From: Alteromonadaceae bacterium BrNp21-10
Lineage (GTDB): Bacteria > Pseudomonadota > Gammaproteobacteria > Enterobacterales > Alteromonadaceae
Assembly: GCA_030418115.1 (NCBI GenBank)
Contig: JAUHQD010000008.1
Coordinates: forward strand, 62,001-126,000
Length of the DNA: 64,000 nucleotides
Direction of reading: 5' to 3'
Part shown: positions 45,222-56,218 of the stretch, in pieces
How positions within the stretch are numbered: position 1 is the stretch's first letter
Layout: every line of letters starts with the position of its first letter
The notes under the pieces: model-generated
Databases searched by the model: none
Told to the model about the DNA's origin: nothing
Seen by the model: only the letters and a program-made list of their open reading frames with translations
Made by a program: the position numbers and the translations under genes

Positions 45222-46127
45222 ATGCAGCATCGCTTCATCAGGATATTAACGCAAATAACCCAGTCACTGATGCTGCTATCATTAACGTCTTCGGCGACCA
45301 ATGCTATCGAAGTGCGCTACCCAACCAATATTAATAACCCAACTTATCAACAGCGTGATATTTATTTTAATCAACTATTAAAATTAGCCCTCGAATATTC
45401 TGGTGAAGACTATCAATTAGTTAGCATGCCAATGCCGACCATACCAGAAGAGCGCAGCATGAAGCTGATTCAGGAGGACTACTACAACATTCACTGGATG
45501 GGTACCACCGCAAATAGAGAAAAGCTATTATTACCTATATACATTCCTCTAGATAAGGGACTATTAGGCTGGCGATTAATGCTGGTTCACCAAGACAATA
45601 AAGATACTTTTGCTAATATAACGTCCACTCAGCAAATAAAAAAATTGACCGCTGGCCTTGGCCATCACTGGCCCGACACCCGCGTTTTCTATGAGAACAA
45701 ATTTAAAGTATTTACCGCAACCACCACGACGGGTTTGCAAAAAATGCTTAATTTAAAGCGCATTGATTACTTTCCCCGCTCGATTTTAGAAATATGGCAA
45801 GAACACGGCACCATTGATTACCCAGCATTAACTATTGATCCAAATATTGTCATTACCTATCCGGCAGCCATTTATTTTTTTGTTGCTAAAGGTAATCTGG
45901 CGCTACATGACTGTATTAAAAAGGGATTAGAGGTCGCTCTTGCTAATGGATCTTTCGATAAGCTGTTTCAACAAAATTTTGCTGATGTTATTTTATTAGC
46001 CAATTTAAACCAACGACGTCGGTTTAATATTACCAATAGCCTTATTACCGATCCTGATTACCTCAAAAGAAAAGAGCTTTGGTTTTCACCGTCAACGGCT
46101 CATGACGCATTACCTTCGGTGGACTAG
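45222..46127 (+). CDS. Periplasmic binding-protein-like protein, copy 1 of tandem pair
   Basis: About 301 residues from ATG 45222 (AGGGGA at 45210-45215). Signal peptide near residues 5-27 (ILTQITQSLMLLSLTSSATNA). The body is a type-2 periplasmic binding-like fold with HWMGTTANREKLLLPI, GLLGWRLMLVHQDN and YPAAIYFFVAKGN. About half of the residues are shared with the next gene. There are no ABC permease or ATPase genes nearby, so ligand uptake is unproven; it could be a sensor component. Confidence 0.82.
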   Translation: MQHRFIRILTQITQSLMLLSLTSSATNAIEVRYPTNINNPTYQQRDIYFNQLLKLALEYSGEDYQLVSMPMPTIPEERSMKLIQEDYYNIHWMGTTANREKLLLPIYIPLDKGLLGWRLMLVHQDNKDTFANITSTQQIKKLTAGLGHHWPDTRVFYENKFKVFTATTTTGLQKMLNLKRIDYFPRSILEIWQEHGTIDYPALTIDPNIVITYPAAIYFFVAKGNLALHDCIKKGLEVALANGSFDKLFQQNFADVILLANLNQRRRFNITNSLITDPDYLKRKELWFSPSTAHDALPSVD

Positions 46128-46139
46128 CAGACGAGACCT

Positions 46140-47057
46140 ATGCCCAAATCACTTATCGCCATTTTTTGCTGCATTTTACACTGGATAATTGCAGTGGTCC
46201 CCTGTGTGGCTATTGAAAATCCGCGCCTAGCGCCACAAATGGTCAAATATGTCAAAAGTAAACACACCAACGCATTATATGTTAAACAGAGTCAGTACTT
46301 TTTTGAATTGTTTCAGCTGGCCATGGAAAAGTCAGGGGTCCCTTACGAAATAGAAATTGTGGGTATTCCGAGTGCCATTCCCCAAGGTAGGAGTATCTTA
46401 CTGCTACAGCAAGGGTATTACGATGTGCATTGGATGACTACCGATCCCGAGCGTGAGGCATTGCTCTTACCTATTCGTATACCGCTGTTTAAAGGCTTGA
46501 TTGGTTTGCGATTAATGTTTGTGCATCAGGACAATCCTGACATATTTTCCCACATTACCCATGTCGACCAATTAAAGTCTTATCTAGCTGGGCAAGGCAG
46601 GGATTGGCCAGATACTCAATTACTATTACAACACAGATTTAGAGTTCAGGAAGCCACGACAACTGAAGGTCTATTACAAATGCTCAGTCGTAAACGCATA
46701 GAGTATTTATCTCGCTCTATTCTTGAAGTTTGGCATGAAGCAGAAGTTTCAGAAGCGCTTCCTATTGTCGTCGATCAACATATTGCGCTACGTTATCCTT
46801 CGGCTGTGTACTTTTTTGTGACCAAAGAAAACAAAGCATTACAAGCCACTATCCAACTGGGCCTCAATAATGCCATTAAAGATGGATCTTTCGACCGGCT
46901 TTTTAATCAATATGTTAAATCAGATTTACTGAGAAGTCAGTTATCGGCACGTAAAATACTCAACATAGCCAACCCTAACATGAGCCCAGACACACCATTA
47001 GGCGTGAAAGAATATTGGTATTCCACCGCAGATAAAGTGACAACACCCGAAGAATAA
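46140..47057 (+). CDS. Periplasmic binding-protein-like protein, copy 2 of tandem pair
   Basis: 305 residues; signal peptide (about 1-24) and a body homologous to the preceding gene: HWMTTDPEREALLLPI, KGLIGLRLMFVHQDNPD, EATTTEGLLQMLSRKRIEYL and DGSFDRLFNQ. Starts 13 bp after copy 1. Together they look like a duplication within an operon downstream of plsB. Ligand unknown. Confidence 0.82.
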   Translation: MPKSLIAIFCCILHWIIAVVPCVAIENPRLAPQMVKYVKSKHTNALYVKQSQYFFELFQLAMEKSGVPYEIEIVGIPSAIPQGRSILLLQQGYYDVHWMTTDPEREALLLPIRIPLFKGLIGLRLMFVHQDNPDIFSHITHVDQLKSYLAGQGRDWPDTQLLLQHRFRVQEATTTEGLLQMLSRKRIEYLSRSILEVWHEAEVSEALPIVVDQHIALRYPSAVYFFVTKENKALQATIQLGLNNAIKDGSFDRLFNQYVKSDLLRSQLSARKILNIANPNMSPDTPLGVKEYWYSTADKVTTPEE

Positions 47058-47065
47058 CACGCAGG

Positions 47066-47932
47066 TCAATAATTAATGTATTGCACTGCAATTCCTGCTG
47101 CTACCACCATACCCACATAGTGATTATGCAAAAAGGCTTTAAAACACTGCTGTCGTTGTTGATGTCGTATCAAACGATACTGATAACAGAATAGTCCTGC
47201 AGCCACGGCCAGTGACCCATAATAAAACTCGTCGAAACCTAAGCCCAAACCAATCCGAAACAGCATCAGTAACACCACTAATTGCAGTAAGGAAATAATC
47301 AGTCTGTCGTAATTGCCAAAAAGAATGGCAGTTGATTTGACGCCGATTTGCAGGTCATCATCGCGGTCAACCATGGCATATTGAGTATCGTAAGCCACGG
47401 TCCAACACAAATTCGCTGCAAAGATCCACCAAGCTACCGTCGCAAGCTCACCATTAATAGCCGTAAACGCCATGGGGATCCCCCAAGAAAAAGCGGCCCC
47501 CAAAACCACTTGAGGCAAATGAGTCACACGCTTCATAAACGGATATAACATTGCTAAAGCGACTGCTGCTAATGATAATAATTGGGTTTTATGATTAAGC
47601 TGTAATACTAACAATAACGCCACTAACAATAACGCAAAAAATAAGATTAAAGCCCCTTTGGTGCTAACGGCTCCACTGACGATAGGCCTAGATTGTGTGC
47701 GCTTTACTGCACCATCTACTTTACGATCCGCAATATCGTTGATCACGCAGCCAGCCGAACGCATAACTATCACGCCAGCGACAAAAATCACTAATATCTT
47801 GAAATCCGGCACCCCGGCGGCGGCAACCCATAGCGCCCACATCGTTGGCCATAACAACAATAAAATACCAATAGGCTTGTCCAAGCGAGTTAATTGTAAT
47901 AATGCAGATAAAGACGGTACTTTCATGGTCAT
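47066..47932 (-). CDS. ubiA: 4-hydroxybenzoate octaprenyltransferase UbiA
   Basis: A 288-residue polytopic prenyltransferase with [20 protein letters not shown] (NDxxDxxxD) and [13 protein letters not shown]. It prenylates 4-hydroxybenzoate in ubiquinone synthesis. Its ATG overlaps the ubiC TGA (ATGA), so the two are translationally coupled. Confidence 0.95.
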   Translation of the reverse strand: MTMKVPSLSALLQLTRLDKPIGILLLLWPTMWALWVAAAGVPDFKILVIFVAGVIVMRSAGCVINDIADRKVDGAVKRTQSRPIVSGAVSTKGALILFFALLLVALLLVLQLNHKTQLLSLAAVALAMLYPFMKRVTHLPQVVLGAAFSWGIPMAFTAINGELATVAWWIFAANLCWTVAYDTQYAMVDRDDDLQIGVKSTAILFGNYDRLIISLLQLVVLLMLFRIGLGLGFDEFYYGSLAVAAGLFCYQYRLIRHQQRQQCFKAFLHNHYVGMVVAAGIAVQYINY

Positions 47933-48501
47933 TTAACTCTTATCGACATGTTCTTGTAGGAAGGAGCACCAGGCAAAAATATTTCCGCCACGGTCATTTT
48001 ATATTGTTGATAGGTAAACACCGAACGTCTTCCCCATAAAACCTGTTCATGAGGTAATGACAATGCCTGATGTAACGCTGATGCGCCTTGAAAACAACAG
48101 ATTTCAAATGGCTGACGCACAAAACGACTATCATTAAAAATCACTTTCCCTAACGGCTTATCACCTAAGTCCGCAAGCCGATTGACCCCATCTTCACACA
48201 ACGCTTTAGGCATTAATGTGCGCGCGTATACCCATGGTTGCTGATTACCTTGCAGCAATACTTCACGCACGATGGGCTGATCATCTTGCAAATCAATTAA
48301 TTGCCTCTCAGCAGATTGGGTCGGTGCAATACCTTGCCCGAGTACTTTAACCGAGAACTGTCGACTACAAGACTGCAAACGCTCGGTAAGCGAACTGGTA
48401 TCCAAAAGCCAATTTTTCAACACTGAGTCTGGGATGATTAATGCATTGGCCGGTTGCCAAACCGGTACGCAAAAAATAGGGAATAATTTAGAATTCGTCA
48501 A
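47929..48501 (-). CDS. ubiC: Chorismate pyruvate-lyase UbiC, start uncertain
   Basis: The core is Ubi[43 protein letters not shown], and PLGKVIFND. It converts chorismate to 4-hydroxybenzoate and pyruvate. No ATG exists at the 5' end. The frame is open to GTG 48558 with a hydrophobic lead that UbiC lacks; TTG 48501 better fits family length (about 190 residues) but has no clear SD. The start is therefore tentative. Confidence 0.9.
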   Translation of the reverse strand: MTNSKLFPIFCVPVWQPANALIIPDSVLKNWLLDTSSLTERLQSCSRQFSVKVLGQGIAPTQSAERQLIDLQDDQPIVREVLLQGNQQPWVYARTLMPKALCEDGVNRLADLGDKPLGKVIFNDSRFVRQPFEICCFQGASALHQALSLPHEQVLWGRRSVFTYQQYKMTVAEIFLPGAPSYKNMSIRVK

Positions 48502-48636
48502 AATAAACGCAAAGAAACCACTGTAATCAACCGATAATAACAACTGCAGTAACAACACTAAAGGTTTCTGTTAAGCAATTCATGCAATAATGCTAATCTT
48601 ATATTTCAGTGCTATCAATCATTTAAAGGAAATACT

Positions 48637-49038
48637 ATGAAGTTCAGATCTTGGTTTGCCTATTGCTGTATGACAATAGTTTTTACTCTGAACATGTCAT
48701 TAGCCAAAGCAGAGTATGCTTACTTTGGCCTAGAGCCAGATATTGTTACCAACTACATTAGCGCTAGTAATAAAAAATTGGGCTTTGTACGAGTTACTGT
48801 TGAATTGATGTTAGAAGATGCCGCTTTTGTACCCAATGCATTACATCATTCCCCTCTACTACGTGCCGTGACTATTGATATTTTTGGTCGCCAGCCTGAA
48901 GACAAAATTAAATCATTAACCGGACGCGAAGAAATTCGTCAGGCTTGTTTGGCCTCATTGCGCGAGCAAATGAAAAAAGAGACAGGCACCGAAATGATCA
49001 AAGATGTCATCTTTACCACCTATATTTACCACGGATAA
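48637..49038 (+). CDS. FliL-like secreted protein
   Basis: A 133-residue protein with a signal peptide (FAYCCMTIVFTLNMSLAKA) and a mature part resembling the periplasmic domain of FliL: YFGLEPDIVTNYIS, LGFVRVTVELML and SPLLRAVTIDIFGRQ. FliL stabilises the flagellar stator. This copy is secreted rather than membrane-anchored and stands apart from flagellar genes. Specific function unknown. Confidence 0.82.
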   Translation: MKFRSWFAYCCMTIVFTLNMSLAKAEYAYFGLEPDIVTNYISASNKKLGFVRVTVELMLEDAAFVPNALHHSPLLRAVTIDIFGRQPEDKIKSLTGREEIRQACLASLREQMKKETGTEMIKDVIFTTYIYHG

Positions 49039-49043
49039 ATAGG

Positions 49044-49913
49044 CTATTTCGAGCTTGTTACTGGGCGAATAAAACTCACCAGCCAGGCTAACAAACAACC
49101 ACTAATCAAACCAACACTGTGGGCAGTATTCGCCATATTGACCCACAGTACATCAACATAGCCCAACACCAGCCACACCAACATAAAACCGACAATTTGC
49201 TTAGGTAACCCCAATCCCCACTGTGGCCTTAACCAGCCTATCCACCAAACAAAACCCAACACGGCGTATACCACACCCGACAAACCACCAAAGTGCACAC
49301 CGCCATCAATATACTGACCATAATTTGAAAACACGCCACTAATGCAGTACAAAATGACAAGGGCTAAAGAACCAAACCGTTGTTCAATTTTACTCCCCAA
49401 CATCCCCCACCACAGCACATTGAAAACAATATGTAATATGGAAAAATGCAACAGCGTGGGGCTAATCAAGCGCCACCACTGGTGATTTTCTTGTAATTGA
49501 GCCAGAGGTTGGAAGGATAACAGCTGTATCACCTCTAACCAGCCGCCGAGGATACTAGCCAAATAAAACACCACGCAGGCCGTTAACACCGCGCTCGTCA
49601 CCGGCGCATGTTGAATAAACCCCAGCACTTGCGCGAAACTCACGCCAATACTAGCCTGGGATGATGACACAATGGGTGCATCGGATTGCCACAACGATTG
49701 TTGCAGTTTTTTATCCTGTGGATTTTGCAAAAACTGTTGAGTTAATTGCTCGGCCAATTGCTGTTGGTCGGCATTGTTCAGGGTCACGGCAAAAGCGTAT
49801 TGCCCTTGTTGGGGTATAATCTCAACAGCAACTTGGTGAGAATTTAGAAAATGCTTGAGTAACAGCGCATGTTTTTCATGCTCAAAACCGACCAGCATTA
49901 AAGGGTCTCTCAT
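49044..49913 (-). CDS. glpG: Rhomboid intramembrane protease GlpG
   Basis: A 289-residue protein from ATG 49913, which overlaps glpE (ATGA); a GTG at 49946 is possible. N-terminal cytoplasmic domain ([18 protein letters not shown]), then six helices with catalytic Ser in [13 protein letters not shown] and His in [11 protein letters not shown]. It cleaves membrane proteins within the bilayer. Confidence 0.94.
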   Translation of the reverse strand: MRDPLMLVGFEHEKHALLLKHFLNSHQVAVEIIPQQGQYAFAVTLNNADQQQLAEQLTQQFLQNPQDKKLQQSLWQSDAPIVSSSQASIGVSFAQVLGFIQHAPVTSAVLTACVVFYLASILGGWLEVIQLLSFQPLAQLQENHQWWRLISPTLLHFSILHIVFNVLWWGMLGSKIEQRFGSLALVILYCISGVFSNYGQYIDGGVHFGGLSGVVYAVLGFVWWIGWLRPQWGLGLPKQIVGFMLVWLVLGYVDVLWVNMANTAHSVGLISGCLLAWLVSFIRPVTSSK

Positions 49914-50236
49914 TCCCCGATAACCGTCGGTTGAGAGGCTCGCCACGCTTCAAAGCCACCATCTAAACTGTAGACTTCTTCAAACCCTTGATGGATCAAA
50001 AACTGCGCCGCTTGCTGACTGCTAATGCCATGATAACAACAGACGATAACTGGCTCATCGAATTCGGCAGTTTGCATAAATTGATTTAACGACCCATTAG
50101 CCAGGTGCAGCGCATTTTTGATATGCCCGGCAGCGAACGCCTGTTCATCACGAATATCCACCACATGAGCGCGTTCAGTTGTTATTTTTTGCTGTGCATC
50201 CGCAACATTAATATGTGCAAACTGTTCCATTGCCAT
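49910..50236 (-). CDS. glpE: Thiosulfate sulfurtransferase GlpE
   Basis: A 108-residue single rhodanese domain with active-site Cys in CCYHGISSQ (about residue 67) and [13 protein letters not shown]. It transfers sulfur from thiosulfate to an acceptor such as cyanide or thioredoxin. Coupled to glpG. Confidence 0.94.
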   Translation of the reverse strand: MAMEQFAHINVADAQQKITTERAHVVDIRDEQAFAAGHIKNALHLANGSLNQFMQTAEFDEPVIVCCYHGISSQQAAQFLIHQGFEEVYSLDGGFEAWRASQPTVIGE

Positions 50237-50239
50237 TAT

Positions 50240-51262
50240 TTACCACTCTAAAATCACTTTACCGGATTGTCCTGATGCCATTGTCTCAAAGCCATTTTGA
50301 AAAGCTGCTAATGGCATGCGATGAGTAATGATAGGCGTCAAATCCAATCCACTTTGAATTAAGCTGGCCATTTTATACCATGTTTCAAACATTTCTCGAC
50401 CATAAATGCCTTTTATTACCAAGCCTTTGAAAATAACCTGATTCCAGTCGATCGCCATATCACTAGGCGGAATACCTAACATGGCAATTTTTCCGCCATT
50501 ATTCATGCGCGCCAACATGCCATTAAAGGCTGATGGCACACCGGACATTTCTAAGCCCACATCAAAACCTTCGGTCATACCCAAGGACTGCATGACATCG
50601 AGGAGATTTTCGTTAGCAATATTCACCGCTCTGGAAACGCCCATTTTGCGGGCTAAATCCAAGCGGTATTCATTAACATCGGTGATCACTACATGCCGAG
50701 CACCCACATGTTTAGCCACTGCCGCCGCCATAATGCCAATTGGACCCGCACCGGTGACTAAAACATCTTCACCCACCAAATCAAAAGATAAGGCGGTATG
50801 TACCGCATTGCCAAAGGGATCAAAAATAGCGGCTAAATCATCGCTGATATTATCGGGGATTTTAAATGCATTAAATGCGGGAATGACCAAATACTCGGCG
50901 AAGGCTCCTGCGCGATTTACCCCAACACCCACAGTATTACGGCAAAGGTGACGGCGTCCCGCACGACAATTACGACAATGGCCACAGGTAATATGCCCTT
51001 CACCAGACACTCGGTCACCCACGCTAAAGCCATTGACTTCCTCACCCAGCGCCACCACTTCACCCACATATTCATGACCCACGACCATGGGTACCGGAAT
51101 GGTTTTTTGTGACCATTCGTCCCAATGATAAATGTGCATATCGGTACCGCAAATTGCTGTCTTACGGATTTTAATTAGAATATCGTTATGACCCACTTCT
51201 GGTTGGGGTACATCGGTTAGCCAAATGCCTTTTTCTGCTTTAAGTTTACTCAACGCTTTCAT
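50240..51262 (-). CDS. tdh: L-threonine 3-dehydrogenase
   Basis: A 340-residue zinc alcohol dehydrogenase-type enzyme: catalytic Zn [13 protein letters not shown], structural Zn cluster [15 protein letters not shown] and NAD-binding [13 protein letters not shown]. It oxidises threonine to 2-amino-3-oxobutyrate, which Kbl (next gene) cleaves. The start overlaps the kbl stop. Confidence 0.96.
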   Translation of the reverse strand: MKALSKLKAEKGIWLTDVPQPEVGHNDILIKIRKTAICGTDMHIYHWDEWSQKTIPVPMVVGHEYVGEVVALGEEVNGFSVGDRVSGEGHITCGHCRNCRAGRRHLCRNTVGVGVNRAGAFAEYLVIPAFNAFKIPDNISDDLAAIFDPFGNAVHTALSFDLVGEDVLVTGAGPIGIMAAAVAKHVGARHVVITDVNEYRLDLARKMGVSRAVNIANENLLDVMQSLGMTEGFDVGLEMSGVPSAFNGMLARMNNGGKIAMLGIPPSDMAIDWNQVIFKGLVIKGIYGREMFETWYKMASLIQSGLDLTPIITHRMPLAAFQNGFETMASGQSGKVILEW

Positions 51263-52455
51263 TGAATCACCCCTAATTCACGGCCCACTTCAATAAAGGC
51301 ATTAATGGCACTATCCAATTGTTGCTGAGTATGTGCCGCCGACATTTGCGTACGGATACGCGCTTGCCCTTGAGGGACGACTGGAAAGAAAAAACCCACC
51401 ACATAAATACCACGTTCGAGCATTTTGTCGGCCATGGTGGAAGCCAGCGCAGCATCACCTATCATCACAGGAATGATGGCATGATCGGCTCCTGCTAAGG
51501 TAAAACCAGCCGCCGCCATTTTTTCTCTGAAGTAACGGCTATTATGTATTAATTGCTGACGTAACGAGTGACCCTCTTTAAGTAACTCAATCACCTGAAT
51601 AGACGCCGCAACAATCGCCGGTGCCAATGAGTTAGAAAATAAATAAGGCCGCGAACGTTGGCGCAATAACTCAACCACCTCTTTGCGTGCGGCCGTATAA
51701 CCACCAGAGGCGCCGCCCATGGCTTTACCTAAGGTGCCAGTGATGATATCAACCCGCTGCATCACATCACAAAACTCATGGCTACCGCGGCCATTTTCAC
51801 CAACAAAACCAACCGCGTGAGAATCGTCGACCATGACAATAGCAGCATATTTATCGGCTAAATCACACACACCACGTAAATTGGCAATCACGCCATCCAT
51901 TGAGAACACCCCATCGGTAGCGATCAAGATATTGTCAGCACCATCGGCTTGAGCTTGTTGTAATTGCTGCTCGAGGGCTTGCATATCGTTATTGGCATAA
52001 CGATAACGTTTGGCCTTACATAAACGTACGCCATCAATAATACTAGCGTGATTCAAGGCATCAGAAATAATCGCATCATTCGCCCCTAACAGGGTTTCAA
52101 ATAAACCGGCGTTGGCATCAAAACAAGATGAATACAAAATACAATCTTGCATGCCTAAAAACTCACTCAGTTTTTGTTCGAGGGTTTTATGAATGTCCTG
52201 CGTACCACAAATAAAGCGTACCGAAGCCATACCAAAACCATGACTATCTAAGCCTTCTTTAGCGGCGCTAATTAAATCGGCATGGTTAGCTAAACCAAGA
52301 TAATTATTAGCGCAGAAATTGATAACTTCAGCACCACTGTTAATTTTGATGGCCGCCTGCTGCTGGTTAATAATAATACGCTCATGCTTATGTAGCCCTT
52401 GCGTACGGATATCGTCCAGTTGCTGTTGAATTTTACTGTAGAATGCGTGACTCAT
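51259..52455 (-). CDS. kbl: Glycine C-acetyltransferase (2-amino-3-ketobutyrate CoA ligase)
   Basis: About 398 residues from ATG 52455 (MSHAFYSKI). A fold-I PLP enzyme: [30 protein letters not shown] and the PLP lysine in [15 protein letters not shown]. It cleaves 2-amino-3-oxobutyrate with CoA to glycine and acetyl-CoA. Gene order kbl-tdh is standard; overlap of 4 bp. Confidence 0.96.
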   Translation of the reverse strand: MSHAFYSKIQQQLDDIRTQGLHKHERIIINQQQAAIKINSGAEVINFCANNYLGLANHADLISAAKEGLDSHGFGMASVRFICGTQDIHKTLEQKLSEFLGMQDCILYSSCFDANAGLFETLLGANDAIISDALNHASIIDGVRLCKAKRYRYANNDMQALEQQLQQAQADGADNILIATDGVFSMDGVIANLRGVCDLADKYAAIVMVDDSHAVGFVGENGRGSHEFCDVMQRVDIITGTLGKAMGGASGGYTAARKEVVELLRQRSRPYLFSNSLAPAIVAASIQVIELLKEGHSLRQQLIHNSRYFREKMAAAGFTLAGADHAIIPVMIGDAALASTMADKMLERGIYVVGFFFPVVPQGQARIRTQMSAAHTQQQLDSAINAFIEVGRELGVIQ

Positions 52456-52547
52456 TGCTCGCCCCAAATTTGTGGTAGATGGCGCTATTTTAAAAGAATC
52501 AGCTCAATTAGATATTTATCCGCCACTGTCAGCGGTAAGGGTAACTG

Positions 52548-55031
52548 TCATGTTTTATGTACGGGCTTTGGATTAGGGCACAATAGGCCATCTAAGTTAT
52601 CCCAAATACCAGCATGTACTTTTTGCGGCAAGAGATCATAGAGCTCTGATTCAAATATGGGCTTTGCAATGAAATACCCTTGGCCTATATCGCAATTCAA
52701 CTCTTGCAATAACAATAATTGCTCGGCTGTTTCCACTCCTTCAGCAACAACCTGCATTCCCAACTGACGTACTAAATTGATGGTTGATGAAACGATTTTG
52801 CTATCGGCATTGTCAGCGGTCATTTCAGAAATAAAACTGCGATCAATCTTAATGATATCGACCGGCATACTCTTCAAGTAGGTCAAGGAGGAATAGCCTG
52901 TACCAAAATCATCAATGGATATGGTAATACCAATTTCTTTAAGTTGCTTCATGGTAATCAGGGTTTGTTCAATATCGGCAACCACCGTGCGCTCGGTTAA
53001 TTCCAATTCAATTTGCTCTGGATTACGTTTAAAACGTTTTAGTTGGCGCTTTAAAAAATCCACTAAATCGGGATCAAGAAATTGCAATGCCGATAAATTC
53101 ACCGCTACTTTTAAATTCTCAATGCCCAGTTCATCCAATTTAGATAAAATCGAAAACGCCTGACTCAACCCCCAATAACCAATTTTCAGCATGTTTTCTG
53201 AATTTTCTAATATCGGAATAAACTCATCTGGGGCGACAAAGCCACGCTCTGGATGAAACCAGCGGATAAGGGCTTCAAAGCCCACAAGTTGACCAGTTTT
53301 AATGTCAATTTGCGGCTGCAAGGCAAAACTAAATTCCCTATTAAGCAAAGCTTCACGTACTTCATTTTCAATTTCTAAGCGCCGTAAAACAAGATCACTC
53401 AATTGCCGATCGAACATTTTAAAACCTTTACCACCTTCATCTTTAGCGGCATACATAGCCATATCTGCCTGACGTATAAGATCTTCCGCACGGATCTGCT
53501 GCCGGTCAGTTAAGGTAATTCCGATGCTGACATTAGTAAAAAATCGCTGCCCAGCCACCACTACCGGCTCATGGCACACACTTACTATTTTTTCCGCTAA
53601 GCTAACACAACGCGTTTGTGTGGTATCGCTTTGCGGTATCACAATCACAAATTCATCACCGCCAAATCGGCATAGCATTTCTCTTTCCATCAGCACGTTG
53701 CTTATTCTTTTGGCTGCGGCTAATAAAAATAAATCACCGGTATTGTGTCCATGTCTGTCATTGATTTTACGAAAATCATCGAAATCCAGTAATAAAACCG
53801 CCATACGACCACCAGCAGGATCGAGAACACTGAGTAACGATTTAATTTCTCTACTCAACATATTGCGATTTGGCAAACCGGTAAGGTGGTCGTACATCGC
53901 CATATTTTCCAACTCACGGGTATTCGCGGCGATGGTGTTATCTAACACTTCCAATTCCTCACTGAGCAAATTGGCAGAATCCTGCAACGTGTCTATTTCA
54001 TCTAGAAATAAGCTACTGCGCACATTATCTAAGCGCCGGAAATCTTTATAATTTTTTTCTGCGAGCAATGGTAAGCGATTGGCAATGGATAATAAGCGAC
54101 GCCGAAAACGTTGAGTTAAGGCAAAAAAGGCAAATGCAGACAGTAATACCGCCGAAATTGAAATAATTAGCACGCGTTGCTGATAGCTAATAAATATTGT
54201 GTCAGCCTGACTAATATCGTGAGAAAGTAATAAATAATTTCGATGAGAACTTGCCTCATCCATTACTAACAAATTCAATAAAAACACTTTGCCGTCAACG
54301 CTGACTTTAATACTGTCAGCGATAATGTCATCTACTGAAACTTGATAAGGGATTTGTTGAATTAGTTGCTGAACGTGCAACTTTCGTCGGGTTGAGATGG
54401 GCTGCTGAATGACCACATTATTGAGTTTATCCTCAACCGAATATCGACTATTGGATGCCAAAATAGCTAAATCGGCACCGGTCGCACGATTAATTGACGC
54501 CAGCATTTCTAATAGTGAACTTGAAAATACCAAGATTAACGTTTGCCCTTGAGAATCTAAGATCGGCATACCAATAAACTGTTCACATTGAGTTTGGCAT
54601 TGTATCTGTGAGTAAGAGGCCTGCTGTGACTTTACTTGCACTACATTGGTCATCACTACTTCAGGCAAGGCGTTACTACTGGCATAAATGAGCTCTGTTT
54701 CAGCACTAAAAAGCCAAATATTGTTGACTTGCCATTGTAATTGTAGGAATTCAAATTCTTCATTTAAATAGAAGGCGATGGATTTTTGATCATCTGCAAA
54801 GGTGGTTTGAGCATGTACAAATGATACAAACCAAGACTCGATACCTTGTTGCAATTGTCCCCGCAACAGATGGTATTGCTGTTGGTCCTGCAGCCGTAAT
54901 TGTTGTTGCTGAGTAAGGTAATCCTGTTCGCTTTTACGGATCCAAGTTAAGGTTAATAAAACACTAATCAGCAGTAAGAACGCGATCAGTAGCGCCATTA
55001 TTTTCCAAGGTAAGCTCAGGTAAAAGCGCAT
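52548..55031 (-). CDS. Membrane GGDEF-EAL c-di-GMP enzyme
   Basis: About 827 residues from ATG 55031 (overlaps the previous stop as TAATG). Helix 1 about 9-30, a large periplasmic sensor about 31-286, helix 2 about 287-307, a coiled linker, GGDEF (457-461, intact) and EAL (586-588, intact; DDFGTGYSSL and PVDIIKIDRSF present). No RxxD inhibitory site is seen just before GGDEF. Both synthesis and hydrolysis of c-di-GMP look chemically possible. It is coupled to the barrel and PstS-like genes. Confidence 0.92.
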   Translation of the reverse strand: MRFYLSLPWKIMALLIAFLLLISVLLTLTWIRKSEQDYLTQQQQLRLQDQQQYHLLRGQLQQGIESWFVSFVHAQTTFADDQKSIAFYLNEEFEFLQLQWQVNNIWLFSAETELIYASSNALPEVVMTNVVQVKSQQASYSQIQCQTQCEQFIGMPILDSQGQTLILVFSSSLLEMLASINRATGADLAILASNSRYSVEDKLNNVVIQQPISTRRKLHVQQLIQQIPYQVSVDDIIADSIKVSVDGKVFLLNLLVMDEASSHRNYLLLSHDISQADTIFISYQQRVLIISISAVLLSAFAFFALTQRFRRRLLSIANRLPLLAEKNYKDFRRLDNVRSSLFLDEIDTLQDSANLLSEELEVLDNTIAANTRELENMAMYDHLTGLPNRNMLSREIKSLLSVLDPAGGRMAVLLLDFDDFRKINDRHGHNTGDLFLLAAAKRISNVLMEREMLCRFGGDEFVIVIPQSDTTQTRCVSLAEKIVSVCHEPVVVAGQRFFTNVSIGITLTDRQQIRAEDLIRQADMAMYAAKDEGGKGFKMFDRQLSDLVLRRLEIENEVREALLNREFSFALQPQIDIKTGQLVGFEALIRWFHPERGFVAPDEFIPILENSENMLKIGYWGLSQAFSILSKLDELGIENLKVAVNLSALQFLDPDLVDFLKRQLKRFKRNPEQIELELTERTVVADIEQTLITMKQLKEIGITISIDDFGTGYSSLTYLKSMPVDIIKIDRSFISEMTADNADSKIVSSTINLVRQLGMQVVAEGVETAEQLLLLQELNCDIGQGYFIAKPIFESELYDLLPQKVHAGIWDNLDGLLCPNPKPVHKT

Positions 55032-56218
55032 TAAAACCAATACATCACTTGAATTGCCCACAAATTCCAATATTTGTCATTACTGATGTCTGGGCTGAGT
55101 ACCGGGGCTAAGCGTCCAATGCCTTTAAAACGATGCACTTCGGCAGCAATACGCCAATTTGACGGTGCGGTCCACTGCACTCCCAATGTCACATTATCCA
55201 TATACGCGGCGTAGGCAGGAAACAAACCGCCGGTATTTTGTTCACGGACCATGCCATTGCGATCATTCTTATCCAAATCATAAATGTCTATTCTGGCAAT
55301 ACCACGAAGCGCTGAAGTAAAATAATAAGCACCCTGAATATAACCGCCTTGCGCAGCTGTACCATCCACAAAACCGGGATACAAAATACCCATGTAAGCG
55401 GTTTTTTCCTGCATCATCTCACCGGATATATTCCAAACATCACGCTCATAATTGAACTCAACTTGGGTACGTAACACCTCTGCACGACCATCAAATAAAG
55501 CATCCAACTGACCACGATGATAATTAAAACTAGTATCAATGATGTTTACTGCGAATTGCCAATTGGAGTCAATGGGACGGAAAAAGATGCTAAATTTATG
55601 ATCAAAGTTTTGTTGTAAGTTACCTTGAGCCCCGCGACCTAATAGGTTCTTTGTCTGTCCTTTACTAATATTGGCGACACCATAACTCCAGTTAATATCC
55701 CATTCACCGACATCACTGTTAACGGTGGATAAAATTGCAATGCCATCATTGCCAAGGCCAATATCACGAAACGAATCAAAATAAATGGACTGTGGTAACA
55801 CAATAGATGGTCGAGTGTGGGGCACATCACGGGTAGCCGAATGCAACCAATGATAATTTTTAAAACGTCCTATATGCACATTAAGTTGAAAGTCGAATTT
55901 AGATATAGCCTGCCAATCTAGGAATAAGTAGTCTAACCTTGGCCCTTCTGGGTAACGATTACCGCCGTTTAAATAAACAGCCTGGCCCGACAGGCGTAGA
56001 CTGTCGTTTAATTTTACCGAGGTATTAAGACCAATTTCAGTTAGCTTCGTGGAAACACCTCCATCATCTTCAATGAAATTGGTATCACTTGCCTGAATAA
56101 CACCTTGGGCAACAAAGCCGTGCCAACTAATATCACCCGCTGCTACTGCATATCTAGGCATAATTAAACACAGGCCAATAATCCAAAATGGAACTGGATT
56201 CGAGAATCGACGAATCAT
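55031..56218 (-). CDS. Outer-membrane beta-barrel protein in phosphate-type/c-di-GMP operon
   Basis: A 395-residue secreted protein: signal peptide to about residue 27, then alternating strands with Trp/Tyr-rich turns and a C-terminal aromatic (QVMYWF), as for outer-membrane barrels. GISWHGFVAQG-type start and DWQAISKFDFQLNVHIGR are porin-like. No specific family recognised. It lies between the small PstS-like protein and the GGDEF-EAL enzyme, with overlapping stops and starts. Confidence 0.78.
   Translation of the reverse strand: MIRRFSNPVPFWIIGLCLIMPRYAVAAGDISWHGFVAQGVIQASDTNFIEDDGGVSTKLTEIGLNTSVKLNDSLRLSGQAVYLNGGNRYPEGPRLDYLFLDWQAISKFDFQLNVHIGRFKNYHWLHSATRDVPHTRPSIVLPQSIYFDSFRDIGLGNDGIAILSTVNSDVGEWDINWSYGVANISKGQTKNLLGRGAQGNLQQNFDHKFSIFFRPIDSNWQFAVNIIDTSFNYHRGQLDALFDGRAEVLRTQVEFNYERDVWNISGEMMQEKTAYMGILYPGFVDGTAAQGGYIQGAYYFTSALRGIARIDIYDLDKNDRNGMVREQNTGGLFPAYAAYMDNVTLGVQWTAPSNWRIAAEVHRFKGIGRLAPVLSPDISNDKYWNLWAIQVMYWF

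Noticed and set aside
48502-48558. A hydrophobic N-terminal extension on UbiC suggesting a membrane anchor
   Set aside because: UbiC is soluble; the extension has no start with an SD and is more likely untranslated.
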